DNA of 64,000 nucleotides from Rhodeus uyekii. Its lineage: Eukaryota; Chordata; Actinopteri; Cypriniformes; Acheilognathidae. The stretch lies in contig JAWRVZ010000041.1 in the NCBI GenBank assembly GCA_037043235.1, positions 3,318,001 through 3,382,000 of the forward strand, given 5' to 3'. Below, piece by piece: positions 23,135-34,761 of this stretch. Positions within the stretch are counted from its first letter, which is position 1, and each line of letters opens with the position of its first letter. The notes under the pieces are model-generated. The model made no database searches. It worked only from the letters and a program-made list of their open reading frames with translations, and was not told the DNA's origin. Made by a program: the position numbers and the translations under genes.

Positions 23135-24700
23135 TTCATAGCTCTTCATTTTAAACTTCCCCACTCACTGATTCATGCTGTGCTACAAAGCATCATTTGG
23201 GAAATTTTGAAGCGATGAAAATGCAAAGATTACAAAGAGGGATGATTTGCTTTTAATCGTTGTACGAATTTTCATATCTCTTATTTATTTTTTTGGTAAC
23301 GTTTCCCCAATGTTCATAAATAAGAAGTTGTTCATTTAGTTGTCATTTTTGTACTTTAAGTTAATGATTATTTTTAGTTAACCATAACCATGCCTGACAT
23401 ATTCACATTTCAAGATAATATTCTAAAGTGTTACCATTTTCATTTTTTTTATTGATGACCATCTTCGTTAGATAGAACCTATTAGCAATTATTTCTTTCT
23501 TCAAATCAGCCACAACAGAAGGATTGCTTATGATTGACATTCGAAGATGTTCCCTTTCATCTCTTGCTTTAGCAGCACCTCTGTGTCTGTCTAAAATGAG
23601 GACCCCAGGCATTTATGTACTCTAAACTCTCCCTATAGCCATTAGCCAGGCACAAGTCTAATGACAGCCTGCCAATCTGAGTATGTCAAGGTTTGTCCAC
23701 TGGTCTGAGATGCAGCTTGGCATTAATAAGGAACCTCATCATTCGGCCCGTTGTTAAAATGAACAAATAAGAAAGTGTGTGGTCCTAGGCTGATAATTCT
23801 ATCCTGGAAAGCTGCTGAGCTCTCTGATAAGACAGATTGGAAGTCGGTGAAAAGCCCCAGAAGGGGTGGCGTGAATAAACATGCCTCTGAAAAAAGAATG
23901 CCACTTCTAGCCCCTTCAGCTGGAGAACACAAACCAGTATGAATGAATTACACTTCCAGTTTGAACCCTTGTTGATGGTAACTTTGATGTTAATGGACAA
24001 CTCTTTATAAATATCAGATGTTTTGAAGAATTTATTTTGTAATTGCTTAGGAATCGAAGGAAAGTGTGTGCGCCCCGTCTAGCTGACACTTGTAAATCCC
24101 TACACCTCTACAGGGGAAGAAGGATAGCCTCTAGCATTGTGGCTAATTGCCATCTAAGCTGAAACAGAATTATTCATAACCTATTAATGTGGCAAGTTCA
24201 CCGGGTAGAGGAGAGAAGAAAAAAAAACACGACGAGCAAGAGAAGAAAAACGAGTCAAAAAAGTTCATTAATAGGAAGCCTTGCACAGAATGGTATTTTA
24301 ATTTGCTAAAGGATGTCATAAATAAGAATGTCCATTTTAATGAATTTTCGCCTAGAAATTCAATCATTTCCTCTTAAGCTAAGACTTCAAATTATTGGGG
24401 CTGATTCGCCTTCATGGTAATTCTAAAGTCTGGGGTGACTCTACCATGAACTTCAACTTTGGAAATGGTTTATGTGAGTGTTTAAGTCAAATGAACGCCC
24501 AAGTTTGAATATACTATATGAGACTGTAAGCATGTGAAATTTAACACTGTGGTACCATTGTGGTGCTGATGAAAATGTAGCGGCTAGCATGCTAGGTTGG
24601 GATCAAAGGCTATAGTTACAAAGACGGTTACTTATGATGGGAGAAACTGCAACGCACAATAAGGCGGAATATGTCCCACCTTCTAAGTAAAAGTTAGTCA
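23133..24700. other. Intron, candidate conserved non-coding sequence
   Basis: No repeat family is recognised. The stretch 23640-24420 is non-repetitive, with several homeodomain-type TAAT cores (for example GGCTAATTGCC near 24143 and CCTATTAATG near 24180). This could be regulatory sequence of the IGSF21 locus. That is inference only. Confidence 0.35.
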
Positions 24701-25470
24701 GCAGCTATATCACCCTGTATCCTAAGACTGGTTGCCCATTGAAAATAAGCAGGGTTGAGCCTGGTTAGTACCTGGATGGGAGACCTCCTGGGAAAAAACT
24801 AGGTTCCTGCTGGAAGAGGCGTTAGTGAGGCCAGCAGGGGGTGCTCGTCCTGTGGTCTTTGTGGGTCCTAATGAGATCAGGTGTGCTCCAACAGTAGCCA
24901 CATTCAAATCAAGACTCAAAACACATCTTTTTACCTATGCATTTGCAGATTGAGCACTGTGCTATGTCTGAACTGTTTGCATTTTATTTTATACGTATTA
25001 TCCTTTATTCTTTTAATAATTTTTAATGTTTTATTTGTATCATTCTTCTTTATGTAAAGCACTTTGATTTACCATTGTGTATGAAATGTGCTATACAAAT
25101 AAACTTGCCTTGCCTTAATGCCCCAGTATAGTGACGGGGACACTGTACTGTAACAAGCACCGTCTTTCGGATGAGACGTTAAACCGAGGTCCTGACTCTC
25201 TGTGGTCATTAAAAATCCCAGGATGTCCTTCGCAAGAGTAGGGGTGTAACCTTGGCATCCTGGCCAAATTTGCCCATTGGCCTTGGTCCATCACAACCTC
25301 CTAATCCCCCCTATACTCTAATTGGCTTCATCTCCTCTCCACCAATAAGCTGATGTGTGGTGAGCTTTCTGGCGCAATATGGCTGCCGTCACATCATCCA
25401 GGTAGATGCTACACATTGGTGGTGGTTGAGGAGATTCCCCCTACTATGTAAAGCGCTATATAAATGTAAC
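24701..25470 (+). repeat. SINE3-type element (5S rRNA-derived), split by an L2-like insertion
   Basis: The head resembles 5S rRNA: AAGCAGGGTTGAGCCTGG followed by TTAGTACCTGGATGGGAGAC is the internal promoter region of 5S genes. The body has the zebrafish SINE3 pattern (CTTTCGGATGAGACGTTAAA, GTCCTGACTCTCTGTGG, AGCTGATGTGTGGTGAGC) and the tail ends AAGCGCTATATAAATG. It is a dispersed SINE, not a functional 5S gene: the 5S part is diverged and joined to an unrelated body and tail. A LINE tail interrupts it at 24874-25115. Confidence 0.85.
24874..25115 (+). mobile_element. 5'-truncated L2/CR1-like LINE tail
   Basis: This block separates two parts of SINE3 that are continuous in other copies. It ends CTATACAAATAAACTTGCCT with a TTGCC-type repeat tail, characteristic of fish L2-like LINE 3' ends. 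TAATG occurs at both borders (24869-24873 and 25116-25120) and is a probable target duplication. The 5' end begins within the 3' region, so only about 240 bp was copied. Confidence 0.75.
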
Positions 25471-25689
25471 AATTCTTCTTCATCTTCTAAAAGAGCAAAT
25501 CGCTGATTGGTACAGTCATTCCATCACTGCAGCTGCCATTAGAAGCTCCGGGTCCCATAGAAACCAGATATTCATGCTTAGGACTGCACGTGTGTATTTT
25601 CTCGTCTAGCCTGAAAAATAAGATTTATAACACTATGTTAGCATAAGAAGCAATTATTTCCCCATTAAAATAGATAGGACTTGGTCTTG
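25471..25689. other. Intron, no recognised feature
   Basis: A short unassigned stretch between repeats. Confidence 0.4.
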
Positions 25690-26000
25690 GATGCCTGGAG
25701 GCGTTTGTTGGAGAGGTGCGAGTAAAACCGGAGGGGCTACATTGGTGCCGTGACCTAGATGGGAGTCAGGTTTAGGGGAGTGAGTGTAACGGAGGCCAGC
25801 TAGTAACAGCTGTGCTGGTAAACCTCACTCCCCTGGCCTCAAGAGATGCGTAGAAAATGATGCTAGAGGCTATGGTGTTTAGCATCCTTGATAGTGCTCC
25901 TGCCTCCCATGCAAGTAACTTGGAGCGGTCCGAGTTGAATTGGATGGGGTTGCATTCGCAGACCCTAGTGTACATATGAAAAACAAAGTACAGTTTAGCC
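25690..26000 (+). repeat. Dispersed repeat, with a tRNA-like segment
   Basis: It contains CTACATTGGTGCCGTGACC, a phrase I associate with repeats in cyprinid genomes, then a block with GCTCCTGCCTCCCATGCAAG (about 25893-25912) that resembles the anticodon arm of glycine tRNA. The tRNA-like part lacks a proper acceptor stem and T-arm, so it is read as a SINE remnant. The family is not named. Confidence 0.4.
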
Positions 26001-27423
26001 TTAACAATCAATGATAACAGTGTTTATTTGAACACACTATATGCGTTTTAGCTTCCTTTTAGCATCCACCGGTAATGACACAACCTTGTTATGACATTCT
26101 TTTCCATCATTTGATGAGTTAGTCCATGATCAATAGGAAATGAACACAAATATGTCCAGAAGCATTATATGAATTTCTGCCAGTCAAACAGCAGAGAATT
26201 TTGTGAAAATTGCAAATATAGCCATTTTTGAGAAGAGGCATTTTTGCATTGATAAAAATGGCAATGATTTAAAATAAACACTCACAGCACTATTTTGGTG
26301 CATTTAACACCTAGTTAAACTGTTTTGCAGGTGGTTAGCAGATGAGACATTGATTTTGTGCTAAAGTATTTTTTCATGTGATTCGCCCCTGTGTACAGGT
26401 CACATGAAAGTGAAACAACACATGTATGCAGCTGTACATAGCAGCTTACCTTGATGGTATCTTTTTATATTACCGTTTTCATGGCTGTTCTGTAATACAA
26501 GGAAAATTACCATATTCCGTTTTCAGCGTTGAAATTGTGCTCTGATCTCTCGCTGCTGATGTATGTCCTGTCACTCACAGCTGTGGGACCATCGATTGCC
26601 TTATCATCAGCAAACAGAGTTGTCCTCATCTCATTATAATGACGATATTTGTTAATAAGAATTTCTCATTTCATAATAAGGTTAGTCCACATAACTCCAA
26701 CTGCACATCTTAGGCTGACAGGCCACCAATGTCAGCATTTACTTGTGTATTCTTACAGCTACTTATTTATTTGAAATTGAGGCATACAATTCCTTTCTTG
26801 AGGCTAAACGTTATGCTAAACTGCAGCACTTAAAGTAGCACTTAATACCAGAGGAGATGACCTTAGACAAACCTGTGAAGTAAGTCAGCTGAGCAAGTAA
26901 TTAGTTCAATTAAATGCTATATTCAGTAAAAGCAGTCCCTCTGGCTGCAAAGGCTTAAAGTTGAAAAAGCTCATCTGAATTAAGCCTAATTAATTTCTTT
27001 TGTCCACTACCACCTTTTAACTGACATGAAGTTCATTTAATGAACCATGAGTAATTGAGGAGAAGACAATGTTACCAACTAAAAGGGTTTCTAATATGCG
27101 CTTTAGGTTACATATTTAAAAATTTATCTTAAACATTGCAGGCAAATATTGGCTATATGTTGGATTTAACAGTACACTTTAAAATAAGATAAAAACATTT
27201 CATACTAGCTAGCTTATTATTGCAAAACTATAGCTTACTAAACCATTTATTCATCTTAGTTTCTTACTTTAGTAATTAATCTTAATTTAAACATTTAATA
27301 AAAAAAAATCAAATCAAAAGTTGCATCTGTACACGTTTTAGATCTTATATTTAATAGATCTTAATAGAACTGAGCTTACATGAACAATCACTGAATATTT
27401 ATATAATTTCTAAAATATATGTT
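26001..27423. other. Intron, no recognised feature
   Basis: AT-rich intronic sequence. No gene or known repeat is recognised. Confidence 0.5.
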
Positions 27424-27508
27424 TAAGGGATAGTTTTCCCAATGAATGCAAATTTTGTCATCATTTACTCACTCTCATGTCATTCCAAACCTGTATGAAA
27501 TTCTCATG

Positions 27509-28965
27509 TTACGTATGTAACCATAGTTTCCTGAAGAGTAACGAGACGCTGTGTCGAAATGCTAGGGGAATGCCTTGGCATGTAGTCTCGTGAAACACTG
27601 TGACATCAACTGTGATTGAATTTATTGGAAATTGTGTGAATGATTGTCGCGGGTCAATGATAAGAAAAGGGCGGCAGAAACCGGAAGCAGTAACTTAGAA
27701 AGTGTCTGAAGCAAGCCCGGAGGTGCAAGGAGCCGAGGCAAAAGATGCAGTGTCTCATTACGGAACTTTGGCTACATATGTAACCTGAGACATTCCCTTT
27801 CAAGGGAACTCGCTCTGCATCGAAATGCTAGGGGAACGATGTACAAACGGCGCCTCAGTGACAAAGGCCTCAGGTGTGTGACAGCTCACTACGAGAGCAC
27901 CCTTGTTCCCAGAGCGAAATTGAGGTCAAGTTGGTAGAACCTCTGGAATATGTGCAGGGAGGACCAGCCTGCCGCATCACAAACGTAGGGGAGAGAAGAG
28001 CCCCCTGCCTGCTCTGCCCACCCGAGTAAAAGTGACCCGCATGGCTTGGTGTGCAGCGTTGGGCGTTTCCCCCTGATGCTGGGAATGGACTCTCGCAGGC
28101 AGGTAACGTTCATCCAGATTGCTTACTTAGGATTAACGTCACTGGTCTCAGCAGGCATATTTTTGATGTTTATCCATGAGACAGCACAATTCATAACCTC
28201 GAGGAGCTCCACATAAGCTGGGCAAGAAGGTAGCGAATCGTCCTCTTCAACCTTTACGCTAACACGTCCAACTCCTCAGAGCTGGATAGTTGCATCACTG
28301 GTGCCTCTGTCTGTTTGGAAGTATTCGCCTTAAAGTGTGCTTCCAGATTCGGGCAAAGGAATTCAGATCTGCCAGATACGGGCTGAGATAGGGCAGAGCC
28401 TGTCTCAAAACCTGCTGCCAGATCCATTGATTTTTATTATTGTTGCAAACCCTAGCACATAGATTGTCGCTGAGCCTCGGCAACAGTGGGTACAAGCCCT
28501 GAGGAATGGGAGCCTAGGCGGTGTGCATTAAGAGAAAACCACCAGGTGGGAGCACCCTGGAGTTCTCCACTCCAAACAAGTCTGTGTGTAACCCTGCCCA
28601 AATTGTAGGGAGGGCAGGGGAAGCACACACTCTAAAACGTGTTGGTTCGCCATTAGAATATAGTATAAAAAGTGTGGAAGTCCCTTGTCTTTTTTGGAAA
28701 GATATACTTCTTTGTTTCACACATGCAGATCAACCAGATTCACACAAACTCAACTGACACAGAGCTTTGCTGAAGACACTCAAAGCTGCCTCTTATGGTT
28801 TCCGGCACCCTTTTATGATCCTGATTCATAATGTAAGTGACCCGAGATGATCATTCACATAATCGTTTGATCAATTTCACAGTGCTTCACAAGACTACAT
28901 GCCAAGGGATTCCCTTAGCGTTTCGACGCAGCGTGAGTTCCCTTAAAAGGGAAATCTGTTTTTGA
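27509..28965 (-). mobile_element. DIRS-type retrotransposon relic 1 (ITRs, internal complementary region, recombinase fragment)
   Basis: The two ends are long inverted repeats: the left arm carries TGCCTTGGCATGTAGTCTCG, and the right arm carries its complement, GACTACATGCCAAGGGATTC. Inside the left arm, at about 27760-27850, is a block with CATTCCCTTTCAAGGGAACT that combines sequence complementary to both ends. This is the internal complementary region that DIRS elements use for circular-intermediate replication. On the minus strand at about 27889-28030 a peptide with DAAGWSSLHIFQRFYQLDL matches the C-terminus of DIRS tyrosine recombinases. The order recombinase, internal complementary region, ITR is canonical for minus orientation. 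At 1.46 kb against about 5-6 kb for a full element, it has lost most coding sequence. Confidence 0.75.
27889..28113 (-). pseudogene. DIRS tyrosine recombinase C-terminal fragment
   Basis: About 45 residues near the end of this ORF (VCDAAGWSSLHIF and FYQLDL) resemble the end of fish DIRS tyrosine recombinases, the region around the catalytic tyrosine. The N-terminal and central catalytic parts are missing. It is not expected to be functional. Confidence 0.6.
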
Positions 28966-29085
28966 CCATATAAGCCTAAAGAATGTCAAGTACCATTTAT
29001 TTCCACATTCTGCATTTTACTTAAAATGAGCATGAGTAAATAATGACAGAATTTTAGATTTTATGTGAACTATAACAATTTGAGC

Positions 29086-31428
29086 TTCACATTTCTGCTT
29101 CTAAACCCTTTACCATTTCTTGCTACATGGCTTTGATGTAAAGTTTGCTTTAGAAATTAGCATTACATGTTACTCATGGAAAACAGGCAGTAAAGTTAGT
29201 TTTAAGTAAGATATTTTTTTTGTTTTTTTTATCATAGAGCACCAAATAATTGAATAATGATGAATGACAAAGAAGAATGAGCACATTTGTATTTTAGGAA
29301 GTGTGGTGGCTTCTGTTATTATCTAGAACTGCAAAATGGAGATTGTGGAGTGCAAATTGTGTTCACACAAATTGTCTGAGTGTGTTTGCACAGTGACCTG
29401 ATTTGCATAATTCCTTTAGTGAAGCGGGTATTAAAACGTCATGGACAGAGCATAAAAACAAACAACATTATCAGTGTGTGCACAACTCATTCTTAGTGAA
29501 TTCTTCTCTCCAATGTCAATCAGTGCTCAAGAATCATGCCTTGCTAATTCAAAACTTTTGGTTATCAATAAAGATCTTTCTCCAATGAGACTAGGGTAAC
29601 TACCCCGTGTTAGCAAATGGGCCTTTAGAAAGGAAATTGCATGAACATACTGACTTTGCTTTTCAGTTCAACTTAGTAAAGACTAAGAAATATTCTCAGC
29701 ACCACACCTGCTTAGACCATCTCGCATTTCCACATGTTAACTTTGTGTTCACATCACGTAAGAGTGCAAATACTTTGTTTTAACCTTTGCAAAGAGCAAG
29801 GAGGTAATTGAGAGGACATCCTTCACAAGACAGGAGGGTCCTATATTTATATATGCATTCAAAAAAGAGAAAATGAGAGAGCTGGAGGCAAAAAGAACGA
29901 TGAGCCATGGGGTGCCTGGGGAGCAGTTACTGCTTCATCCCATAAACGGGTATTCACTTCAATTACGGCACCCAACTTTAATCAAGCAGTGTGTATATAT
30001 AGCCGTGCAGCTTTTATAAATGGAGGAATTAATGACACCTTGCTGCAGCACAAACATGAAGGAGTTTGGAGACTACATTTGGTGCGGGAACAGATGCGAT
30101 GCAGGTGGGGAGGGTTGATGGATAGCCGTAGAACATTTATGAGAGTTTATGTGTGTGTGCACAGTGATCCTCATATGTTTGGGCCCAAACCAAGAGACCT
30201 AGACCTTGTCCTGAGACCGTGGAAGCATGTCTGTGCCAAGAGGCCAGGATATTGCTTTTGAGGACATAGTATTCATCATATCCATCTCCACGCAGCAGAA
30301 TGTACACAAGGTTACAGTGGAGCTTTAGTCTTCTGTCTTCATCTGGCCTCTAAGCAAAACTCATTATCCTATATTCACGTGCTTCAGTGTTCCCTGTTTC
30401 TTTGAAAGTCCATTGGGTCAGTGTCTAGGCATTTCGCCTGGATCCTGCCTTTTGTTTTGTACTTCTTTTTTATAAAAAAAATCAATGGTTTGAAAAGCAC
30501 CTGAGAAGCATGATAACATTCATAAAAGTGTAATTATAGACATGGTGTCTGACCTCCTGCCACTAGTTCTTTGATGGTGAAAGGATCGTTTGGCTGTTTT
30601 TTTGCCAAACAGCTTAGCAGGAGTCTCATTGGAAAGAAAGAAAGATGCTTTAGAAAAACAGATGAATTATTAAATCTTTCTGAGGGAGAACACTAAAAAA
30701 GGAGTGATAATCGTAGTGGAAATAAACAACCACTGACTTCTGGAAGTATTTCCAAACCAACTTAAATGAAAGTATATATTTGTGATCTGTTCTTGTCTCC
30801 TTTCAAGTTTGAGGTCTTCAGAGAACTATACTTGGTTTTATTGTAAGAACCAAGCCTCTGAAATAGTGAAGAAGCAAGCTTTATTATGCAAAATAATCTT
30901 GTACATAGTGTTTGAATATAAATGTGTCAACAGTGTGAACACAGCCACCTTATAATGGTAAAAAAAATCCCCCCCCAGTATCTGCCATGTTTATCTCCTC
31001 TCCAGAGTATTTAACAGCAGCATTCAAGTAAGACATTTTTATTAAAGCTACTAAAGTTAATTCAGTCAAGAGCAGTTAGTGATTTTCAGTTTTTCTTTTG
31101 TTGTTTAATTCATATTAACTGCATATACAGCAGTAGGTACTGTGTATTACGCTTCTTTCATTTTAATACATAGCTCTAATTTACACATGATACTTTTACC
31201 TGCTGTTTACATTCACAGACATACAAAAATACATGTCTGAAAACTTTATTATCTACTGATTATTGTCTAGTAGATTAGTTTCTGCAGAGTAGTTGTTTGT
31301 CAGAAACATAAAAATGATATGAAATAAAATGAATAAAATAAGAAAGCTTTCTAGAATATGTATCAGTTGACATCAGATAAAATTTGTTTAAATATGCTGA
31401 TTTCCTATTTTTATGCTTAGAATATCTA
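29086..31428. other. Intron, no recognised feature
   Basis: AT-rich intronic sequence. The ORFs (for example 29989-30261) have no recognisable domain. Confidence 0.5.
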
Positions 31429-31432
31429 TTAA

Positions 31433-32121
31433 CCCTTTCGCACGTAAGTTCTAAATATTCTCTCTGACCCCCCCCATAGTGTATGTCGTCTTTATTCAAA
31501 ATATTCACCACTATGTTATCAACTACCTGATATTCTGATTCTCAAATATGTGAATGTGTTTTGTCGTTTGAAAACCATTATAACGATCATGTTAGCTGAT
31601 CTATGATGTGCGATGGGCACCGCCATGTTTGTTTGTGCCGCAGTTCGGAGAATCTGATCGGTCTGATTTACAACACAAATTCAGTCGCTTCTCCCGAAAA
31701 ACATGACAGTGAGTGGCCAGTGGGAGTGAGAGAAGAATACTGTGAACTTTATAGTTACTCATGCAATGTTTATCTGATTTATCTGATCAATTTATAATTG
31801 AACAATTGCTATTTCTGCTTTTATGGACGTCAGTGAGTATTTTTCAAACTATAAATGTATTGTTTTGTGAGTACTTATGAGTATTTAAATGTCTGAAACC
31901 GAAAATAAACCTTATGTGGTTGAAAACACTGAGTAGTTGTGATATATGACAAGCTCTGAGTGCGTCCGTCTCTGAAACGGCGCCAGATGGCGCGCGAAAA
32001 CACATTTGAATTTAGCAGTTGATGAATTGAGGCACGAACGTTCTAATCACACCGGTGTGATCGTACCCTCCAGGGCCTAGCCAAGACTGATCATACCGGT
32101 GTGATCGGACGTGCGAAAGGG
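31433..32121 (+). mobile_element. piggyBac-type MITE with TTAA target site
   Basis: The 689-bp element starts CCCTTTCGCACG and ends CGTGCGAAAGGG, an exact 12-bp inverted repeat, and is bounded by TTAA on both sides (31429-31432 and 32122-32125). TTAA targeting is the hallmark of piggyBac transposases. Near the right end a 16-bp palindrome, ATCACACCGGTGTGAT (32046-32061), recurs with one change at 32090-32105 and probably serves as a subterminal binding site. The interior is homologous to the hAT MITE at 1540-2094. No transposase is present, and the ORF at 31603-31797 is not recognisable. Confidence 0.9.
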
Positions 32122-32125
32122 TTAA

Positions 32126-32799
32126 GTGTTTTTGTCAATTCGTTTACTAGTGGACGATGCTAAATTTTAAACTTATCCACTTTCAACCACTTCCAGAGGT
32201 CATCAAAAACACAATAGACCAGATTCCTTTCATTGTATAAATTCTCATGTGATCGAATGAGTTCAAACAACTTCAAAAGGCCGCTTACTCTTCGCCTACT
32301 GACCTAATACCTAAATATTATCTGAAGTGCTCAGTCCAGTCGTAGTGGGATTTAAACTTTGTCAGCGGAAGAACTACTGTTGGATTGAAGACGAAAAACC
32401 TACCGAGCACAGTGTTTTCTCACCATTCCTGATTTCTAACATGCACTCACAGCATCTTGCGGCTGTTAGAGTAGAAATGAAAGCTGCTGCTCTCTGTATG
32501 TTTTTTCATCAACTCCTTTTACGTTAATATGTAAATTGTGCAAGCTTATTTTGTTCAATAGACTGATATATCTGACCTGCCATTTAGATCCTACCTACGA
32601 AGAAATCAGGACAGAAGTGGTTGAAAGTGGCAAACAAGATGGATTAAAACACCAGATGTAAATGGAAATGTGTCTTCCTTGTCTGCTTGTGATTCAATCG
32701 ACTATAACAGCCATTAACAGGGTGTTAACTTGAAGTGATTGAATATAATCATACCATCTTAAATAATAAACTGAAGTTTGTTTTTTTGGATAGTTTGTT
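32126..32799. other. Intron, no recognised feature
   Basis: Intronic sequence without named repeats. Confidence 0.45.
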
Positions 32800-33110
32800 T
32801 AGTATGCTGTTGTCATACTTATGTTTAGTTTTCATGGACTTCTAGTTTGCTTTCATTCAGTCACATGTGTTTCTTTGTTTGAGTTTCCTGCCACTCTTTA
32901 GTTTCCATGGACACTAATTTCCATCACAGCAGTTCATCATTTAGTTCATCAGCATGTGTATTTAAGTTCCTCACCTTCACTCAGTGTTGGTCACATTTAC
33001 GTCTTATGCATGTTATTACTCTCTTTTTGCTTGTGGCTCATTACTAAATCTTCATGCTTTCTTCTTTATCATGCTCTTTCCTATTTTTATTTGTAGATAT
33101 ATAATAACAA
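32800..33110 (+). repeat. Dispersed repeat remnant, LTR-like
   Basis: A succession of TTTAGTTTTCATGGAC, CATGTGTTTCTTTG, GTTTCCTGCCACTC, then GTGTATTTAAGTTCC resembles an abundant cyprinid repeat with a promoter-like end. It fades into an (ATA)n stretch near 33105-33125. The borders are approximate. Confidence 0.35.
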
Positions 33111-34760
33111 TAATAATAATAATAATACTAATAATAACACTTACTAACACTTACTTAACACGATACTAATAATAACACTTTAAATGTAATGTGATCTCAA
33201 AATGAGTATACATTTTTCATACTGTACGTTATAATATTGTGATGTTTAAACTCATTTATTTTAGTTATTATAATTCATTTTGGGAAATGAGCATGATTAA
33301 AAATGTTTTAACTTTAATTTTGCGTAACCACAAAGCAAACGTTAAAATGTTGCGTAATGTTAATTAGTTAATTGTTTCTAACCGTCTGTTTCATATAAAT
33401 AAGATTTATTTCCACCACTCAGGCATGATCATGACAAACTAAATTTTGTAGCACCACCTACAAAATTCAGCTCCACATTATTGAAATTGCACACAAATTA
33501 TATTCGGATTGGCTGTCATTGTGGCACTTTGCACAGTTTTGGCATTCATTGTAAACAGACAAATATAATCTCATCCCATCTGGTTAGGAAACTATGTAAA
33601 CCTGCTTTACATTTAGAGGCCAACGGTGTTACTTGACCTTTGACTGTCTGAGACCATCAAGGGCAGAATGATCCTGGGGAACGTTCAGTAGCCATTATCC
33701 ACCTGGCAGGATGGGTATATAAAGTGATGTCAACCACTCTTTCTGTTTTAATTAGAAATTACAGCACTATAGAGAATTGCATGCTGGATTTCTATGTAAA
33801 GGATAATGTAAGCCAAGAGTCAATTGATCTAAAGTAACCCCAAAGAGGCTCAAGGTTTATAATTACCCTGAAGGGGATTTTTTATTACCCTGAACTGACA
33901 TGCTCCCTCTACTTTAACTCTTTTATTCCAGTTTCACGTGCCAAATAAATGTGTGTTTTCATGCATTATAGTAACTAATTAGTAATTGAAAACAGCTCAA
34001 ATTTGCACATACGTTATTAATTCTTGAGCAGTAAAAGAACGCATCTGTGTGTTTTATGTCATGGCCGAATTTCGTCCAGTGGATCATAAACTGCAGAAAT
34101 TATGCCGATAGCAATACAAGTAGTCAAAGAGAAATAATGACCTCTATTCTGTGTGTTTGTTTAATCCATAATGCCCATCTAACATAAAAGCATACAGTTT
34201 GCCATTCTCATGACAAAGTATGGAAATCATCTCCTCGACAAGCACAACAACTTAATGAGCAAACGCTAAGCTCTCACTCAAGCAACTGGGCCAGCAGGCA
34301 CCGAAGTGCTTGCAGATGTCAGAACAACGCAGCACTTTTCTGGTGGTGGCCCCCATGTCATTTTATGCATTAAGTGTGTTCAGTTGACTTCGCACTTTAA
34401 GTATAGTGGAGCCAAAGGAATGAAACACTATGTTTGCTCTCCCATGCTGTGCTATTGGGTAGATTACATTAGAAGTGAGTGTGCAATAATCTATTATTAT
34501 TTCCCTGCAGTTGTTTATTAGAGCCTGGACGAATGCGCTCCTGCAGAGGATTGGTTGTTACTCAGAAAATTATGCCCTGCATGGTGAAGGCATGTGACCA
34601 ATAATGTGTACTTGGACTTTATCAGATAGGACTTCTGAATGGAGTCGTTTGATTATTCTGTAGCCTTGTGAGTCGTCTGGATAATATATGTTTTAGAAAA
34701 TTACAGTTGCTTCCATACACAGCTGGAAGGGTACTTGAGTTTGTTGCAAAATATTAGAAG
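33111..34760. other. Intron, no recognised feature
   Basis: AT-rich, with short direct repeats of ACTAATAATAACACTT at 33128-33181. No gene is recognised. Confidence 0.45.
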
Positions 34761-34761
34761 T

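Larger units (their letters stand above)
27424..29085. repeat. GGGATAGTTCACCC-type MITE, split by a DIRS relic
   Basis: The left part (27424-27508) reads GGGATAGTTTTCCC, then TTTGTCATCATTTACTCACT and CATTCCAAACCTGTATG. The right part (about 29025-29085) reads ATGAGTAAATAATGACAG and ends with GTGAACTAT, the inverted complement of the left end. These are the two ends of one abundant cyprinid MITE, and the DIRS-like relic lies between them. Other pieces of the family are at 41520-41815, 43193-43310, 58035-58215 and 61745-61935. Confidence 0.6.

Noticed and set aside
22927..23164. Minus-strand His/Thr-repeat ORFs
   Set aside because: They are translations of a (GT)n microsatellite.
24701..24840. 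A 5S rRNA gene
   Set aside because: The 5S-like region is diverged, incomplete and fused to a SINE3 body and tail, so it is a SINE and not a functional gene.
25866..25935. A tRNA-Gly gene
   Set aside because: Only the anticodon-arm-like part matches. The acceptor stem and T-arm are missing and the sequence sits in a dispersed repeat.
27509..28965. LTR retrotransposon or simple hairpin MITE
   Set aside because: The repeats are inverted, not direct, and a tyrosine recombinase fragment plus an internal complementary region point to DIRS.
31603..31797. Plus-strand ORF inside the piggyBac MITE
   Set aside because: It has no similarity to piggyBac transposase, is short, and lies in a non-autonomous element.
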